A DNA stretch of 64,000 bases from Parasponia andersonii (GCA_002914805.1 JXTB01000230.1:418266-482265); one strand, 5' to 3'. Positions 46,538 through 59,015 are shown, counted from the first letter of the stretch. Program-made: numbers and translations. The notes: generated by a model not told the origin, from the sequence alone.

Positions 46538-47082
46538 GGTTAATGACACAAATAGTCTCTGAAGTATCTAATTTGTGTCAATTTGGTTCTCAAAGTTCCA
46601 ATTATAGTAATTAAGCTCTTGAATTTTCTAATTTGTAGTAATTTAGTTTCTGAATTGCCTAAATTACAACTTGTTGTTAAATTATTGGCCAAAAACATAT
46701 ATGAAGAGTACGTGATGGCATGTGAAAGTATATTTGAAAGATAATTTAAGAATTTTAAGCATAAAAATAAATAATCACAGAAAAATTTTCTATAAATATG
46801 CAACTCTAAGAACCCCTAAAAAATACGAAGAATGTATATTTTTTTTCTTCTTAAAATCTTTTTGTTCAATTTATTTTCCTTTAAGTATACTTTCAGATGC
46901 TATAACATGTTCTTCACATGTGTTTTTTAATTAGAAATTTAATAAGAAGTTGTAATTTAAACACTTCAAGGATCTAGTTACTACAAATCAGAAAGTTCAA
47001 AGGCGTAATCACTATAATTAAAACTTTGATGATCAAATTACCACAAATATGATAGTTCATGGATCATTTATGTCATAAATCC
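46538..47082. mobile_element. long foldback element, 545 bp, Mutator-like ends
   Basis: The left arm (46538 to about 46780) and the right arm (about 46840-47082, inverted) match along most of their length: GGTTAATGACACAAATAG against GGATTTATGACATAAATG, then shared words such as AATTATAGTAATTA and GAAAGTATA in inverted order. The open frames at 46540-46934 on both strands are mirror images from the arms. No clear 9-bp target duplication is found at these borders. Related to the element at 47726-48199. Confidence 0.75.
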
Positions 47083-47130
47083 TTTTTATTTTTTTAATGG
47101 GCATAATGATTGGTAATAAAAATTGGAGCT

Positions 47131-47390
47131 TATTGCAAAATGGCTAAAATTTAGATTCTTTTTAAGTAAATATCTATTTTTCAAATACTTTATCAAAATG
47201 GTCGGTATATGAATTGATATAGTAAGTGTACCATAGTCAGTTCTAAAATTGATAAACTCTAGCACATAAACTAAAAGCTGATATATAAGTAGATAGAATA
47301 AATGTTCTCATTCGTTTAGGTATAAAGAGGAAAAGAAATGGACATTTATTAAATAAAGTGAAAAAAAAAAAAAGATAACCACTCCAATTT
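47131..47390. repeat. AGTAAATATCC repeat, copy 2
   Basis: Starts with GCAAAATGGCTAAAATTTAG and TTTTTAAGTAAATATCTA, ends GGACATTTATTAAATAAAG with a poly-A run. Inside are words such as CACATAAACTAAAAGCTGATATATAAGT, shared with copies near 45760 and 57750-58320. Ends are loosely inverted, as in a decayed MITE. Confidence 0.6.
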
Positions 47391-47725
47391 CTCGTAAAAA
47401 AAATTATGACGGTGAAAATTAGGGTCTTACGAGAGTCCTTAAAATACCATTTTTAAAGTAGTGATAAAATCTAAGTTCGACCCAAAATACATATAGATCC
47501 ATCCGTTCACCCTGCAAAAGTATGAGACCCAATTAGGTGGTACTGTTTTGCCCGAAACACAGTTTTTGAAGCCCATAAAGCCCGAAGTCCACCATGTTCA
47601 TCCTGGAGTTACAAAGTAGAAATATGGGGCCTTAAATTGTGTAGGTCCAGTGATAAATAACTATGAACAGAAGGAAGTCCTTGAACCTTGATGTGGCATT
47701 TGTATCACACACTGCAAATCAGTGA
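47391..47725. other. spacer between foldback elements, nothing recognised
   Basis: No ORF of note. Composition is closer to normal than the surroundings (GCCCGAAACACAG near 47550, AAGCCCGAAGTCC near 47580), so it may be an old gene or UTR fragment, but no protein similarity is visible. Confidence 0.4.
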
Positions 47726-48199
47726 GGATTTATGGTACAAAATATGGTCCTTAACTATCACAATTGTGACAATTAAGTCTGTGAACCTTTTAATTCAATT
47801 TAATTTTTGAATTATCTAAATTGCAACATGTTGATTGTTGTTAAATTTTTAGCAGAAGACATAGGTAAAGAGCATCTGAAAGTATATTTAAAGTAAAATA
47901 AATTGGATAAAAAAATTTAAAAAGAAGATATTATGCATTCTTTTTATTTTTTTCAGAGCTTTTAGAGTTACACATTTATAGAAACTTTTTTCTTGTGATA
48001 ATTTATATTTATATCTGAAATTTTCAAATTATTTTTGAAATACACTTTCAAGTTTCATCATGTACACGTATTTTTGGTCAAAAATTTAAATAAATTATAA
48101 TTTAGGCAATCCATCGATTAAATTATTCCAGATCAAAAAATTTAAAATTTCGAAGACCAAGCTACAAATACACGAGTGACCATTTGTGCCATTTAACCC
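47726..48199. mobile_element. Mutator-like foldback element, 474 bp, with 9-bp target duplication
   Basis: Ends GGATTTATGGTACAAAAT and, inverted, GGGTTAAATGGCACAAAT. Arms continue inward with inverted similarity (GAAAGTATATTT left, and its complement AAATACACTTTC near 48040). The 9-bp AATCAGTGA on the left (47717-47725) matches AATCATTGA on the right (48200-48208) at eight of nine bases. A 9-bp target duplication is typical of Mutator-like elements. There is no transposase gene. Confidence 0.78.
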
Positions 48200-48636
48200 A
48201 ATCATTGAGTGTAAATGGTGTGGCTGTCTAATTAAAGCTGATGGGACACCCAAAGTCCCAAACCAAGCAAAAGGACAGGAAAATCAGCACTGAGTAAATC
48301 AACGGATCAGTGAGAGAAGAGTTTGCTGGAGTAGAGATTCGTTTTAGGTGGGTAACAAATTCAATAAATGTTGAGATCTTTCCCGATGTTGTGTATGTTT
48401 ACTCCAAAAGAAAAAAAAAATAATAAATAAAATAAAATAAAAACACAAACAAACTCAATATTTTTTCTCTTAATAATATTATATGTGATCACGTAACTAA
48501 TCTAGGAATAAAATAATAGAAAAGAAAACACGCTGTCGGATTCATTGAAAAAACCAAAAAGAGAAATATGATTGTATTTGTTTGTGGTCATTTCTCTAAA
48601 AATATCTAGTTATATAATGATACTTTGTTAAACTTG

Positions 48637-48645
48637 TATAAATAG
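48637..48645 (+). promoter_or_regulatory. TATA-like box before the MFS gene
   Basis: TATAAATAG, 34 bases before the ATG at 48679. If it works as the TATA box, transcription would start near 48670 and leave a leader of only about 10 bases, which is very short. Another TATA-like word, TTATATAATG, is at about 48609. The box at 48637 matches plant consensus best. Confidence 0.4.
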
Positions 48646-48678
48646 CGGTAGTAACCAGCATAGTGTTAATTATTAGAG

Positions 48679-51629
48679 ATGCCGGGTCCAGTTCTAAAAG
48701 TAGGAAGTAGACCGCCATGGGTGGGTTTGGCAGCAGCAGTTTGGGTGGAAATAGCCGCAGGAAACGGTTCAAACTTCCCACTCTACTCTCCTTTACTGAA
48801 ATCGGTTCTGGGTTTTAATCAGCAACAGGTGACGATCCTTGGGGTGGCCAATGATTTTGGAGAGAGCGTTGGGCTCCTTCCTGGTATTGCCTGTAATAAG
48901 TTCCCTCCTTGGTCTGTGCTTTTGGTTGGTACAGTGTTTTGTTTCTTGGGCTATGGTGTTATCTGGCTCGCTGCTACCCAAACTCTTGCAAACTTGCCTT
49001 ACTGGCTGGTGAGTTAACACCACTTCATATTTCCCATCGTCTTTTTTTGGTTGATTTGAATTTTTAAGGAATACCCATTTGGAATTGATCATCAAATGTT
49101 GCAGATTTTTGCTTAGATTGATTGTTCTTGTTATATTACTTGATGGGATGCAAAAAGGGTATGGACGCTTGAGAAGTGTAATTATGATCACCTTACCTAC
49201 CATGTTTTGGTCTATAAATTCGTGACTTTCCAATGTGGAATGCTCAGTTTTAGCTGCTGTGAAGCAGAATAAAATAGGTTTTTCTTCCAATACAACAATT
49301 TAGAATGGAAAGCAAAAGGTTGACTGAATAATCTAATCATGCATGCGTACTTCAGAAAAAAGACACTTCTAAATTTGGAAGGTGTCAAGTTCGATTCCTC
49401 ATTGGATCTACCTAGTAATATGCTAGAGTTTCTTGCTTCCCAAAGATTGGGTCCAGAATGAGGACAAGTATGAAATAGAATTGGGAAGTTTGAAAATAAT
49501 GATTTTATTGCGCTTTGTGTGGTTTAGAGGAAATGTGATGGCTTTTATATATTTCGTTGTTCGTTGCTGCATTATCTTGTGCAGAATCTTGACGATGAAT
49601 ATAAACTATTTTCCTTATGCTCATAGCAATGCTAGTGAATCAACGTTTGTCTATTTTTTTTATTAACCATTTGAGGTTTTTAAATTATATTTTTTTTATG
49701 AACCATTTGAGGTTTTTAAATTATATTTTTTTTATTAACCATTTGAGGTTTTTAAATTATGATAAGGCAAATAACTAAATAGCAGGAAATTACAATTTAG
49801 GATTCTTGTTATAGCTTGCATAGTGATAGAGCTGATGGGAAGAGAACAGTGAATCAAATTCAAGCATTTTAGTATGAAAGGGAAAAAAGATGATTCCCTC
49901 GTGAACTTTAGTCTTAGTCATGAAACCGTATTTATCACCAGCCACTTTTACTCTGCCATGTTCTCTTTACCACTATTGTTAGTATTTCGCGTTCATCGTA
50001 AAGGTCAGTATAGTGGTAATTTTGTTTGACATTCTTCTATTCAGCGTTTGGTCTCAGCGTATGTGTTTTATGTTAGCATATGGACTTGTGACCTCTATCT
50101 TTCAATGTTATGACAGCTATTTCTTACACTTTTTATCGCAACAAATAGCAACGCTTGGTTTGGTACAGCTGTGCTTGTGACAAACATGAGGAACTTCCCT
50201 CTCAATAGGGGTACTGTTGCTGGAATTCTCAAAGGTTATGTTGGGCTCAGTGCTGCAGTATACACAGTTATATACAGTATAGTGCTTAAAAAGTCTTCTT
50301 CGAACCTACTCTTATTTCTTGCTCTTGGGATTCCTGCCCTGTCTTTGGCCATGATGTATTTTGTGCGGGCATGCAATCCAGCTTCTGAAGAAGACTCTTC
50401 TGTGAATGTCCATTTTATCTTCACTCAAGCTTTTAGTGTCATTCTTGGAATCTATCTTATCACAATCACAGTGTTGTATGAAACAGTATCCCTAAGTGAT
50501 GCTGTATCTTATATCTTGGTTGCCATAATGGTCATTCTTCTTTTGTCTCCCCTAGCTATTCCTATCAAGATGACACTTTTTCCAGCAAACCCAAAGAACC
50601 CTGCCGCAGAAGACAATGCAACCCAGATTGATGAGCCGTTGTTGGTACCATCTTCGTCAGCTACAAATCTTGGGAGTTTTCATGAGACTGACTATACTTC
50701 AGATGTTGATATACTTCTCGCCATTGGAGAGGGGGCAATAAAGCAAAAGAGGAGACCTAGGAGGGGAGAGGATTTCAAGTTTCGGGAGGCATTAATCAAA
50801 GCTGATTTCTGGCTTCTCTGGCTTGTGTATTTTCTTGGGGTTGGTTCTGGAATAACTGTTCTCAATAATTTGAGCCAAATTGGAGTGGCATTAGGATATA
50901 ATGATACAACAATATTGCTGTCTCTGTTCAGCTTCTGCAATTTTGTTGGTCGTCTTGGCTCTGGTGCTGTTTCTGAATACTTTGTCAGGTTTGTACACTT
51001 TAACCTTTATCTCACGTGCCGTAATTGAATAATCATGCTTGACATCTCATCTAGTTTACTTGCTTTCAATGCGTTTCAAAATCTTATTGCTTAGAACCTG
51101 AAATCTGAGGACTTTTTTGTTGTAGGAAACTAACTTGATATTTGACTTGGTTAAGTGCAGGTCGAGAACAATTCCTCGTACGGTATGGATGGCAGTTTCA
51201 CATGTGCTTATGATCTTGGTATTCCTTTTGTATGCGACAGCTCTCAGTGGTACTCTGTATGCTGCAACTGCTCTGCTAGGTATCTGCTATGGGGTTCATT
51301 ATTCTATGATGGTCCCAATTGTCTCTGAGCTTTTCGGATTGAAACACTTTGGTGTAATTTACAGCTTCATGTTGCTAGGCAACCCCATTGGTGCAATTCT
51401 TTTCTCAGCTTTGCTTGCTGGTTATGTATATGATGCTGAAGCTGCCAAGCAAGGAGGAGCATCCACCTGCTTAGGTCCAGAGTGCTTCAGACTCACATTC
51501 CAGGTTCTAGCCGGTGTCTGTGGTTTGGGTACCATCTTGGGTGTAATTCTAACAATTCGATTAAAACCAGTTTACCAAATGCTTTATGCCGGAGGTTCTT
51601 TCCGTCAGCCTCAGAGTTCTAGCCACTGA
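48679..51629 (+). CDS. nodulin-like MFS transporter (NFD4-like), three exons
   Basis: Exons 48679-49008, 50117-50988 and 51161-51629 join with GT-AG borders and matching phases to give 556 residues. Members are membrane proteins of the plant Nodulin-like family joined to the major facilitator superfamily; transported substrates are mostly unknown. The nodulin-like half (residues 1 to about 265) opens WVGLAAAVWVEIAAGNGSNF and includes VTNMRNFPLNRGTVAGILKGY (residues 127-147) and several hydrophobic helices. A polar loop with LLVPSSS and KQKRRPRRGEDFKF (residues 280-330) separates it from a second half with more helices (ADFWLLWLVYFLGVGSGI, then FGVIYSFMLLGNPIG). The C-terminus is hydrophilic. 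Length is normal for the family and the frame is intact. I chose the first ATG because it begins at the conserved N-terminal region. Confidence 0.93.
49651..49760 (+). repeat. 36-bp tandem repeat, three copies, in the first MFS intron
   Basis: The unit TTTATTAACCATTTGAGG plus TTTTTAAATTATATTTTT is present three times (anchors at 49662, 49698 and 49734), with one changed base in the second unit. Confidence 0.85.
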
Positions 51630-53360
51630 TTTTAGGCGATGCCAATCATCTTGGGATATCTTATGCATTCTGATTTTATGGAAGGTTGTTTGAATTACAT
51701 TGTTCCAGCTAAATAGGAATAATCTGCGGCATGCTTTACTGAAAGTTTGTTATGTACTACAGTTTTGCTGAGAGTTATTATGCCCCCAGAACAAGCAGTT
51801 TTGGATCGTGTACTTGCTTGCTGACAGCAATATGTTTCAAGGAAAGATTTAGTCTTATGTTGCTCTAGAAAGGCTTGTATTGAGATTTATATAATCAAAG
51901 TTAGATATTCAAATTAATATATTTTACTTTTTGAGGGTTGTTTGTTACAAAATTATGATAATATCGGATGCGATATTCACGTTGCCTTGTGTATTATTAA
52001 GACAGACATGGTTGATCTGCTAAGATGCTGTTGTGGCCTAAAGTAGAAGTTCTGGTGGGGATCTTGCTTGGACTCTCTGATAATTCATAATACCACGGTA
52101 AAATTAACTCAATTGATATAGTCCTTATACAGAATCTCTAGTCTGCATATCTCCTATAATATTCTGTTTAGTTGTAGTTTTAGCCCTTCAAGTTTGAATA
52201 TGAGAAATTCCTAAAACTTTTGAACTATGATGCAGGGATCGCAAGTGAGATTAGAATTAATGCACGATCAAAGACTCGTTGAGTCTCACGATACTAATAA
52301 CCTAATTGTGTTTAATAAAAAAAATTGTTGTTTTAGCCAACAGGAGCTCGAAGGCTTGGCTTTCAAATTTTATTTATTGACCTGCTTCTACATAGAAAGT
52401 TGATCAAATGGGACAGTAATGATCACAACTAGACTGAACAATGTCAAACGAAGGCCTTTTGGATCTTTTGAATGGTTTGGGCCATGAATTTCAACGCTTT
52501 TAGTATTGTGTCGACTTCTGTTATTCTACATAATCTCTTTTATACTCTTCTATAGACTAATATGACATCTGGTATGTTGCTAACCGTCCTTAAAATTGTT
52601 CAACGAAACTTCGAAGCAGTGCATTTGCCAGAGTCAAGAAAATCGACAGAAATATGGACTAACACCCCCCCCCCCCTTTTTTTTCCCTCCCTTTTGTTAT
52701 TATTATTATTTTTTTTGTTTTTGACTGAATAATACAGAGAAATTTCCTGTTAAATAAAGTGGATATCTTCCTTTCCTCTCCACCAAAGAAATAATAATAC
52801 TAACAATAATAAAGCCAAAAGCATTGAACCCAAATTCAAGTGGAATGCAATTCTTTCACTTCTTTACTACTTTTTTTTTCTTTTGCATTTTTTTAAAAAA
52901 AACCGACACACTCATTTCTTCCACAATAAGTGGTCATTTTCAGTTTACTCAAAAGATCAGAGACATACAAAATAGCAGAGGCCCAGCATGATATATATTT
53001 TTCTTTCTTAAATACTTAAAAATAAAGATCAGAGACATACATAGAAATACAAAAGACCAAAGGCCCGCAATATTAAAAATAATAATAATTAAAAAGTAGA
53101 GAGTAAAGTAAAGAGATAAACAGACCCTTGACACTAAAGTCTGCACTCTGCATGACCCACCACAAGAGAGAGAAAAAAAAAAAACCATGGTTGTTAACTT
53201 AAACACTAAACACAAAGCCATATATACCTCTATGGTGGAAGAACCCAAAAACCCATCTCTCACCATCAAATTAATCAACCTCAGACCAAATTTTTATATT
53301 AATCAGAAAATAAACAAACAAGAAAAAGGAAAAAAAAAAAGGCAAAAAAAAAAAAAATGT
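51630..53360. other. 3' UTRs of the MFS gene (right) and SAM gene (left), and spacer
   Basis: The first 300 bases are likely the MFS 3' UTR. A run of 13 C followed by 10 T lies at about 52665-52690, a likely sequencing or assembly weak point. A duplicated segment AAAGATCAGAGACATAC occurs at 52952 and 53024. The part from about 52950 should be the SAM gene's 3' UTR on the minus strand. No further gene is seen. Confidence 0.6.
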
Positions 53361-53972
53361 CTATGTGGGTTTCAAATCCTGAAACATAGTATCCCACCTG
53401 ATGTCTTCAACTCCATTAGACCAATACCCATCTTCATCATCTTCCTCCATTTTCTCCTCCTTTCGAAGATCATAAACCACTGGGCTCGAAAAGCTCTCAA
53501 CCCTGGGCCCAAAGCCCACCACCATGGGAGACCCATTCGTGAGCTGAAGAACCCTGCTCTGTTTAGCAACCATCAGCTTCTTATTCCTCTTCAGCATAGC
53601 TCCCCTGAATCTGGCTCCATAACTGGGTCTGGCCACAACCATAAGAGCTGAAGACTCCTCCCTATTAATACGAGGACTCAACATCCTTATGTACTTTGCC
53701 AAACACTTCTTGGTTCTCTTTACCGCCACGAGGAGCCTCGTCATGGGCCGTACTGGGCCCAACACTCCTCCACCACTCTTCATGTCTTTTCTGGCGAGCT
53801 TCAAGATCTCGAGCCTGTGTTTTGCTATGGAGATTCCCATGCTCTGGAGAAACTCGTGGTTGAAGTAGATTATGTCTTCTTCTTCGAGCTCGTTGTGAGC
53901 GAAAGCGAGTCCGTACTCGTAAACAAGAGATGGCTCGAGACCGGTTTTGGACAGCCATGAGAACCAGTCCAT
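53361..53972 (-). CDS. SAM-domain protein (sterile alpha motif)
   Basis: A 203-residue intronless protein on the minus strand. It starts at the ATG 53970-53972, which lies at the very start of the domain, and ends at 53361. The sterile alpha motif covers about residues 3-63: WFSWLSKTGLEPSLVYEYG, then LEEEDIIYFNHEFLQSMGI, ISIAKHRLEILKLARK. Such domains mediate protein-protein contacts or RNA binding. The rest has a basic region (RPMTRLLVAVKRTKKCLAKY) and an acidic tail near residues 170-190 (KEEKMEEDDEDGYW). Plant proteins of this size with an N-terminal SAM domain form a known family without a clear role. No membrane or signal segment is visible. Confidence 0.85.
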   Translation of the reverse strand: MDWFSWLSKTGLEPSLVYEYGLAFAHNELEEEDIIYFNHEFLQSMGISIAKHRLEILKLARKDMKSGGGVLGPVRPMTRLLVAVKRTKKCLAKYIRMLSPRINREESSALMVVARPSYGARFRGAMLKRNKKLMVAKQSRVLQLTNGSPMVVGFGPRVESFSSPVVYDLRKEEKMEEDDEDGYWSNGVEDIRWDTMFQDLKPT

Positions 53973-54100
53973 GGCCCCCTAAGCTAGCTAACTGGAATGA
54001 AAAAATGAGAGATATAATTGAGAGGGGTTTGTGATGATCTGAGAGAGAGAGAGAGAGAGAGAGTCATATATAGAGAGATATATAAGGTAGGAGAAGGCCG
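53973..54100 (-). promoter_or_regulatory. 5' UTR and TATA region of the SAM gene
   Basis: On the minus strand the leader has a (CT)n run (24 bases at about 54039-54062 on the plus strand as GA) common in plant 5' UTRs. A TATATAT word at 54079-54085 (minus-strand CCTTATATATCTC) is a possible TATA box, about 110 bases before the ATG. Confidence 0.5.
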
Positions 54101-57100
54101 TGACTTGTAAGAAAATAGTAAAATAAAGTACTATAAGGTGGTGAAGTTTGTGGGGGTGACTTTAGACTTTGTGTTTTTGTGAATGTTTTGCTAGTTAAAT
54201 CTGGAGAGTGACTAAAGAAAAGTATATTTAACAGAGGGTATGGTGTAGGGTTATGCACTCTGCATGCCCATGTTCTGTCCAAAAAGTAATTCTTTACGTG
54301 TCAAATTACCCGTCTCAATCTCTGAAAGATATTATTATGTATGTGTCAAATTTCTATTAATATTGCATAATAATTTTTATTTTTATTTTATAAGAACTAG
54401 CTTTGTAAGATTTATCATTATTAAAATTTTCGTATTTGTCAACAAAAAGAAATTGACACCGGATTGTGAGTTTATCACGCTTGGATTTTTATTCTTAAAA
54501 TGGTTTAGTTATTTATACCATGGCTAACATTATATATAGGGTTAAAAGTTAATGATTTTGATATGTTTTGAGTTCCATTGAAAATAAATTATTTGAACTT
54601 TAGATGCTAACAACAATTTTAATATCGGGATTTAACCAAAATTTATAAAAAGAAGTGCGCCATTAACTCTTTTGTTTTTAAGAGTACGAGAGAAGTAATC
54701 TGACTTTTGGGAGTGCGACTAAAGGATTCTATGTGGAATTGTATTGGTGCCCATCAATCACGGCAATATGGAAAAGAATGGTTCGTGGGGGCAGACCTAG
54801 TGTGTGCTTGTTTTGTGTGTGGAATTTCGAAGAAAGTGGAAAGAGAAAATGGATATCACTCAAAATTTTCAAATTTGAAGCAAGTACTCAAATTCCATAT
54901 CATGAGTCATGACCAATGAAGGGTTTGGTTTAACTGATATATGGAGCACAACTTTTCTACTCATTCCTACCTGATAGTATGAATCAACACATGAATCATG
55001 ATTGATGGGGATTTGATATGTTTACTTGGTGGCCAGAATTACCAACCAATCGTATTCTTCTTATCTTTTCCGTTTTGGGGGTCCATTGTATTAGCCTCTC
55101 ATCTCATAAACTCACATACATAATAATATTCTCTGTATGTGTGAAACCAAATCTTACTCAACCACCCAAAATAAAGGCCTTTTCTATGTACTCACTAATT
55201 TTCAACCGATGTAAAGGATGCTTCCATGAAGTCAGCTCCTTGGTGAACAAAAGTGGAGACTTTGCCTTTTAATATTTTCTTTTTCCAGATGGAGAAACTA
55301 TGTAGGAGTCGTTAACACATTGTTTTCTGTTATAGAATATTGTATTGGAACTAATTTCCATTTATTTTTTTAAGTCCAATTTGTTCGGACCCTGAGATCA
55401 AAGAGGGTTGTATAAATATAAATAGTGATCCAAAACGAGGCTTGGCAGGCTAATAAGTGATTTTATCTATTGTATTAGGTTTAATCTGTCATCATCACCA
55501 CCAAATAATTTTCAATATTTAAATCTAGTTTGTATGGAAAACATACATGAGACGATCACAGCTTAAGCATCATGTTTGAGCTACTTTCATATGGTAGTTT
55601 ATTAACTAGCTAGGTGTTAACAAGTCACTCCAAATGATTTGACATGGGAAATCTAAGATCGTTGTTGATTTTTTGTTCTCAAAAAAATAGTCAATTATTT
55701 ATTTGGCTAATTAAGACTCATAAGCAAGTCTGAACAAATAAAGATATTGATTGTGTGTTACTAAAACGTAAAACCTTTCATTTTTCCAAAGGGAGAACGA
55801 AAAAATAAATAAATAACTCAAAACTGGCAACTGTCACACTTGACTATATTTTATAAACCTATTAATTTTTCATATACAGATTGAGTTCATGCAAACCATA
55901 TAATTAATCTATATATAATTATATATGCACCCATTGACTTCTTTAACCGAACACCGAAAAAAGTTTGCAATGCTAATTAAGACAGATTATCACAAATTCA
56001 CAGATAGTGGTGTAGATTCGGTCGGCTGCCTTTATATAATCTTTTTGATTTAAATAAGCAATTTCCCGAGGCTAACAGCACTGCGCAAGAGAACACAAAA
56101 AGGTAAAGCAAACTCAAATTAGCTTAGTCTTAGCAACCTTGTTGTGGCTCCATAAATTAGATTAAAGCACTTAGTTTTATCCCAATCTAATCATGATCAA
56201 AGCTTGTCATTATAAAATGCCAAAATGGTGTACGACACTGAAACTATATATTATAATTATATCAAAAAGCTAGATGATAAGCGAATTTTTGTTTGTGTCC
56301 CAATCTTGCGCATGCATATTCACATGCCCTTTATGTCGATTGCATTATGTGGACTATATATATAGTTGGTTCACGGGCCAATATGTACTAGTACTATTTC
56401 CATGTGAATCACAAATATTCCACTCTCCATAAGTAAATAAACGTAGTAATTTATTAGTACTTCTAAAATTGGAGTTTTTGAAACAAACAAATAATCAATG
56501 AAAATTAAGTATGTACAGGAAGAATATCCCATCTTCATACATGCCCTGCGACAGTTCGAAATTATGTACCATGGAATTTGAAAACTAAACGAGAAAAGAT
56601 TTAATTCCTCGACAGCCCACGTTCCTTAGAGATAAGACTGATCATCCTGATAATATATTCAACAAACGCTAGTACCTGATCTTGACGTCACCAGTACTCG
56701 TGAACACAATCACGCACCCACGTATATATATAGTGTATGTATATATATAAGTACGCGTGAAATTGAAATACGTAACATTTTACTGCTTATCATTATTGAA
56801 CAAAGAAAGCTCCACTACAGTCTACTGCATCATAATAAAGGTTTACATAGACACAACATATATGTGTAATTAGCTAATAAGCACCGAAGTAATGTAGTCT
56901 TTTTAGTTCTCTTTTTCCCTCATTTTAGGAAATATATAAATAAATATAAATATGTGCTATATATATATATATATATATATTCAGATCCAACTGGAGAGTC
57001 ACTTCCGCAGACTTTGTCTAGCTCACAATGATGTGCTTGGCAAAGGGTATACACTAATTCATTTAAAGACTGAAGAGTGAAAACTATTATATAAAAATAA

Positions 57101-57750
57101 AATAAAATCGGAAGATCTCGAAAATTACAGACATTGATGCAGGAAAAAGAGAAGACCTTATAAGTACTAAAATCAATTGTGTTGCACTTCCCACATCCTA
57201 TTTATTGACCCGACAATACATAATTTTTCTCGGATCGCATTAAATGTTTTCAGTGGTGTCATTTGATCGTGCTAGTTCAAAATCCCATGTTTCATAGTAA
57301 TTTAACAAATAATGCGTGCATTATATACTAAGGTAGCTGATTAATTATTGTATTACTTTGAGACTTTGAATTAAAAATTAATTGATTTAATTTGGAGATA
57401 ACATGGAAGAGTTATTAATTGAGTAAAAAGAGGAGAAACCCTTTCTTATGGTTTAGGCAAAACAACATAATCAATTACTGATGCTGACATATGTTTGTTA
57501 GCCATAATGATTATAGTTATATATGGACATTAATTCAGATTAATTAGGAGTTTACTTTGTGGGGGGCATGGCTTTTCCATACCTAATTTATTTTCGTTTA
57601 CCTGAAAACCAAATAGAAATTTATAATTAACTGGTTAGCCCTTCAGTGATTACGAACCACGCATAGTTTATGTGCATGCGCATGCAAATTGCAAAAAGAA
57701 ATATACATATGATAAAGCTCATCATACATACTTTAAAATGTTTATTGAAA
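54101..57750. other. intergenic, no gene seen
   Basis: The frames at 54264, 54707 and 55018 are short and without protein similarity. (TA)n runs are at about 56700-56750 and 56958-56980. A palindromic A/T-rich segment with CACGTATATATATAGTG lies at 56718-56734. I see no tRNA, microRNA hairpin or transposon with clear ends here. Confidence 0.5.
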
Positions 57751-57754
57751 AGAA

Positions 57755-58320
57755 AATGAGCTTTTAGCAAAATGGCTTATTTTGACACTTCATTTTGATA
57801 AATGTCCTTATTAAAAAAGTATATATCGATTGAATGATTGATATAGCTGATTTACTCAATATAAAATTGGTAATTTACTCAGTTTAACCACCAAATCTAG
57901 TATGCTCAGTAAATAAATAAACTTGATGCAATATATAAGTTGATATTGCGGGTACTATAAAAATAAGTCGAAGAAAAACAGACATTTACTAAAACTAAAT
58001 GTAAAATAAAAGAAAAATCTACAATTTAGTTTTGATTACTAACTCGGTCTTATTGAAAAATAACCAAATTTTGAGTCCATTTTAAGTAAATATCCATTCT
58101 TCAAATGTTATAGCAAAATGACTAGTCTATTAATATGTATACCACATGTAAAATATTATATACCCAATATAAAAATTTATATACTCAGTACATAAACTAA
58201 AATTAGTATATAAGTATATATACCAAGTGTAAAAATATATGAACTTGGTCATTTAACTATATAAAAAAAAATGAACATTTACTAAAATCAAGTTAAAAAA
58301 AGAGGACATTGGCCAAAATT
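57755..58320. repeat. two neighbouring AGTAAATATCC repeats (copies 3 and 4)
   Basis: Copy 3 (57755-58030) opens GAGCTTTTAGCAAAATGGC and ends GACATTTACTAAAACTAAATG. Copy 4 (58050-58320) opens TTTAAGTAAATATCCATTC and ends GAACATTTACTAAAATCAAG. The ends of each are loosely inverted (AGTAAATATCCATT and its complement near AACATTTACTAAAA). Between them lie words such as TATACTCAGTACATAAACT. A more diverged relative is at 59880-60100. The units look like decayed MITEs. Confidence 0.6.
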
Positions 58321-58627
58321 TTCACTACTAAACTAGTCTATGTAGATAATTTAGGGCGAGTAATGTCCTTTTCTTGTACACTTTATTTTAGTGATTGTTT
58401 GTTTTTGCCTTTTTATAGCTAAATTACCGAATTTGATAATTTTTACTAGGAGTGAGCATATTATTAGCCGCTTAATGCATTGGTAGTTAGGTTTGGGTAT
58501 AAATTTTCTATACCGCTTCAGTTTGTATATAAATTTACTATACCCTTGTATATTACACAATTAAATCCTAAATATGTAATGTCATCTTATTATACTTAGA
58601 ATTTTCAAGTATGTTGTTTCATATTCT

Positions 58628-59015
58628 AACACTTTTATCTATATAAAAATAAAGTTACAAAAATGGAAGTCAGTTTTTCTATTTTTTTTTTTCAATCTCC
58701 CATACGATTTTTATTAGAAAATGTCAATTTTAAAAAAGTTTTTAGTAAAATACTATTTTTAAAATAGTTACTAGTTACTAGTTATTGAAAACTGGTTACC
58801 AATTACTATTACTAGTTATAAATACTCTTAGTTAATAGTTATCAGTATTTGAAAATAGATTACTTGTTACTAGTCACTATTTTAAAAATTAGTATCTTTC
58901 TAAACATTTTTTTGAAATTAGTATTTTTCTAATAAAAATCATACCGGATCTAAAATAATAGAGTCTACCGTATTTTTCTATTTTTTTTTTCTAAAAATCT
59001 CGTACAAGCCCTAAA
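58628..59015. mobile_element. foldback repeat with GTTACTAGTTA loop, copy 1
   Basis: Arms: TTTTTATTAGAAAATGTCAA... and ACTATTTTTAAAATAG on the left (58705-58770) match, inverted, CTATTTTAAAAATTAGTATC and TTTTTCTAATAAAAATC on the right (58882-58940). The outer ends carry AAAAATGGAAG and, inverted, CCGTATTTTT. The loop (58770-58880) is built of TTACTAGTTA-like words. The flanks match copy 2 at 60145-60465 (AACACTTTTATCTAT left, CAAGCCCTAA against CAAGGCCTAA right). No ORF. Confidence 0.75.

Noticed and set aside
49381..49420. AAGTTCGATTCCTC in the first MFS intron, like a pol III B box
   Set aside because: No A box at the right distance, no tail and no target duplication.
54707..55272. Two open frames of 70-84 codons
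   Set aside because: No domain, signal or codon bias; AT-rich spacer produces such frames by chance.
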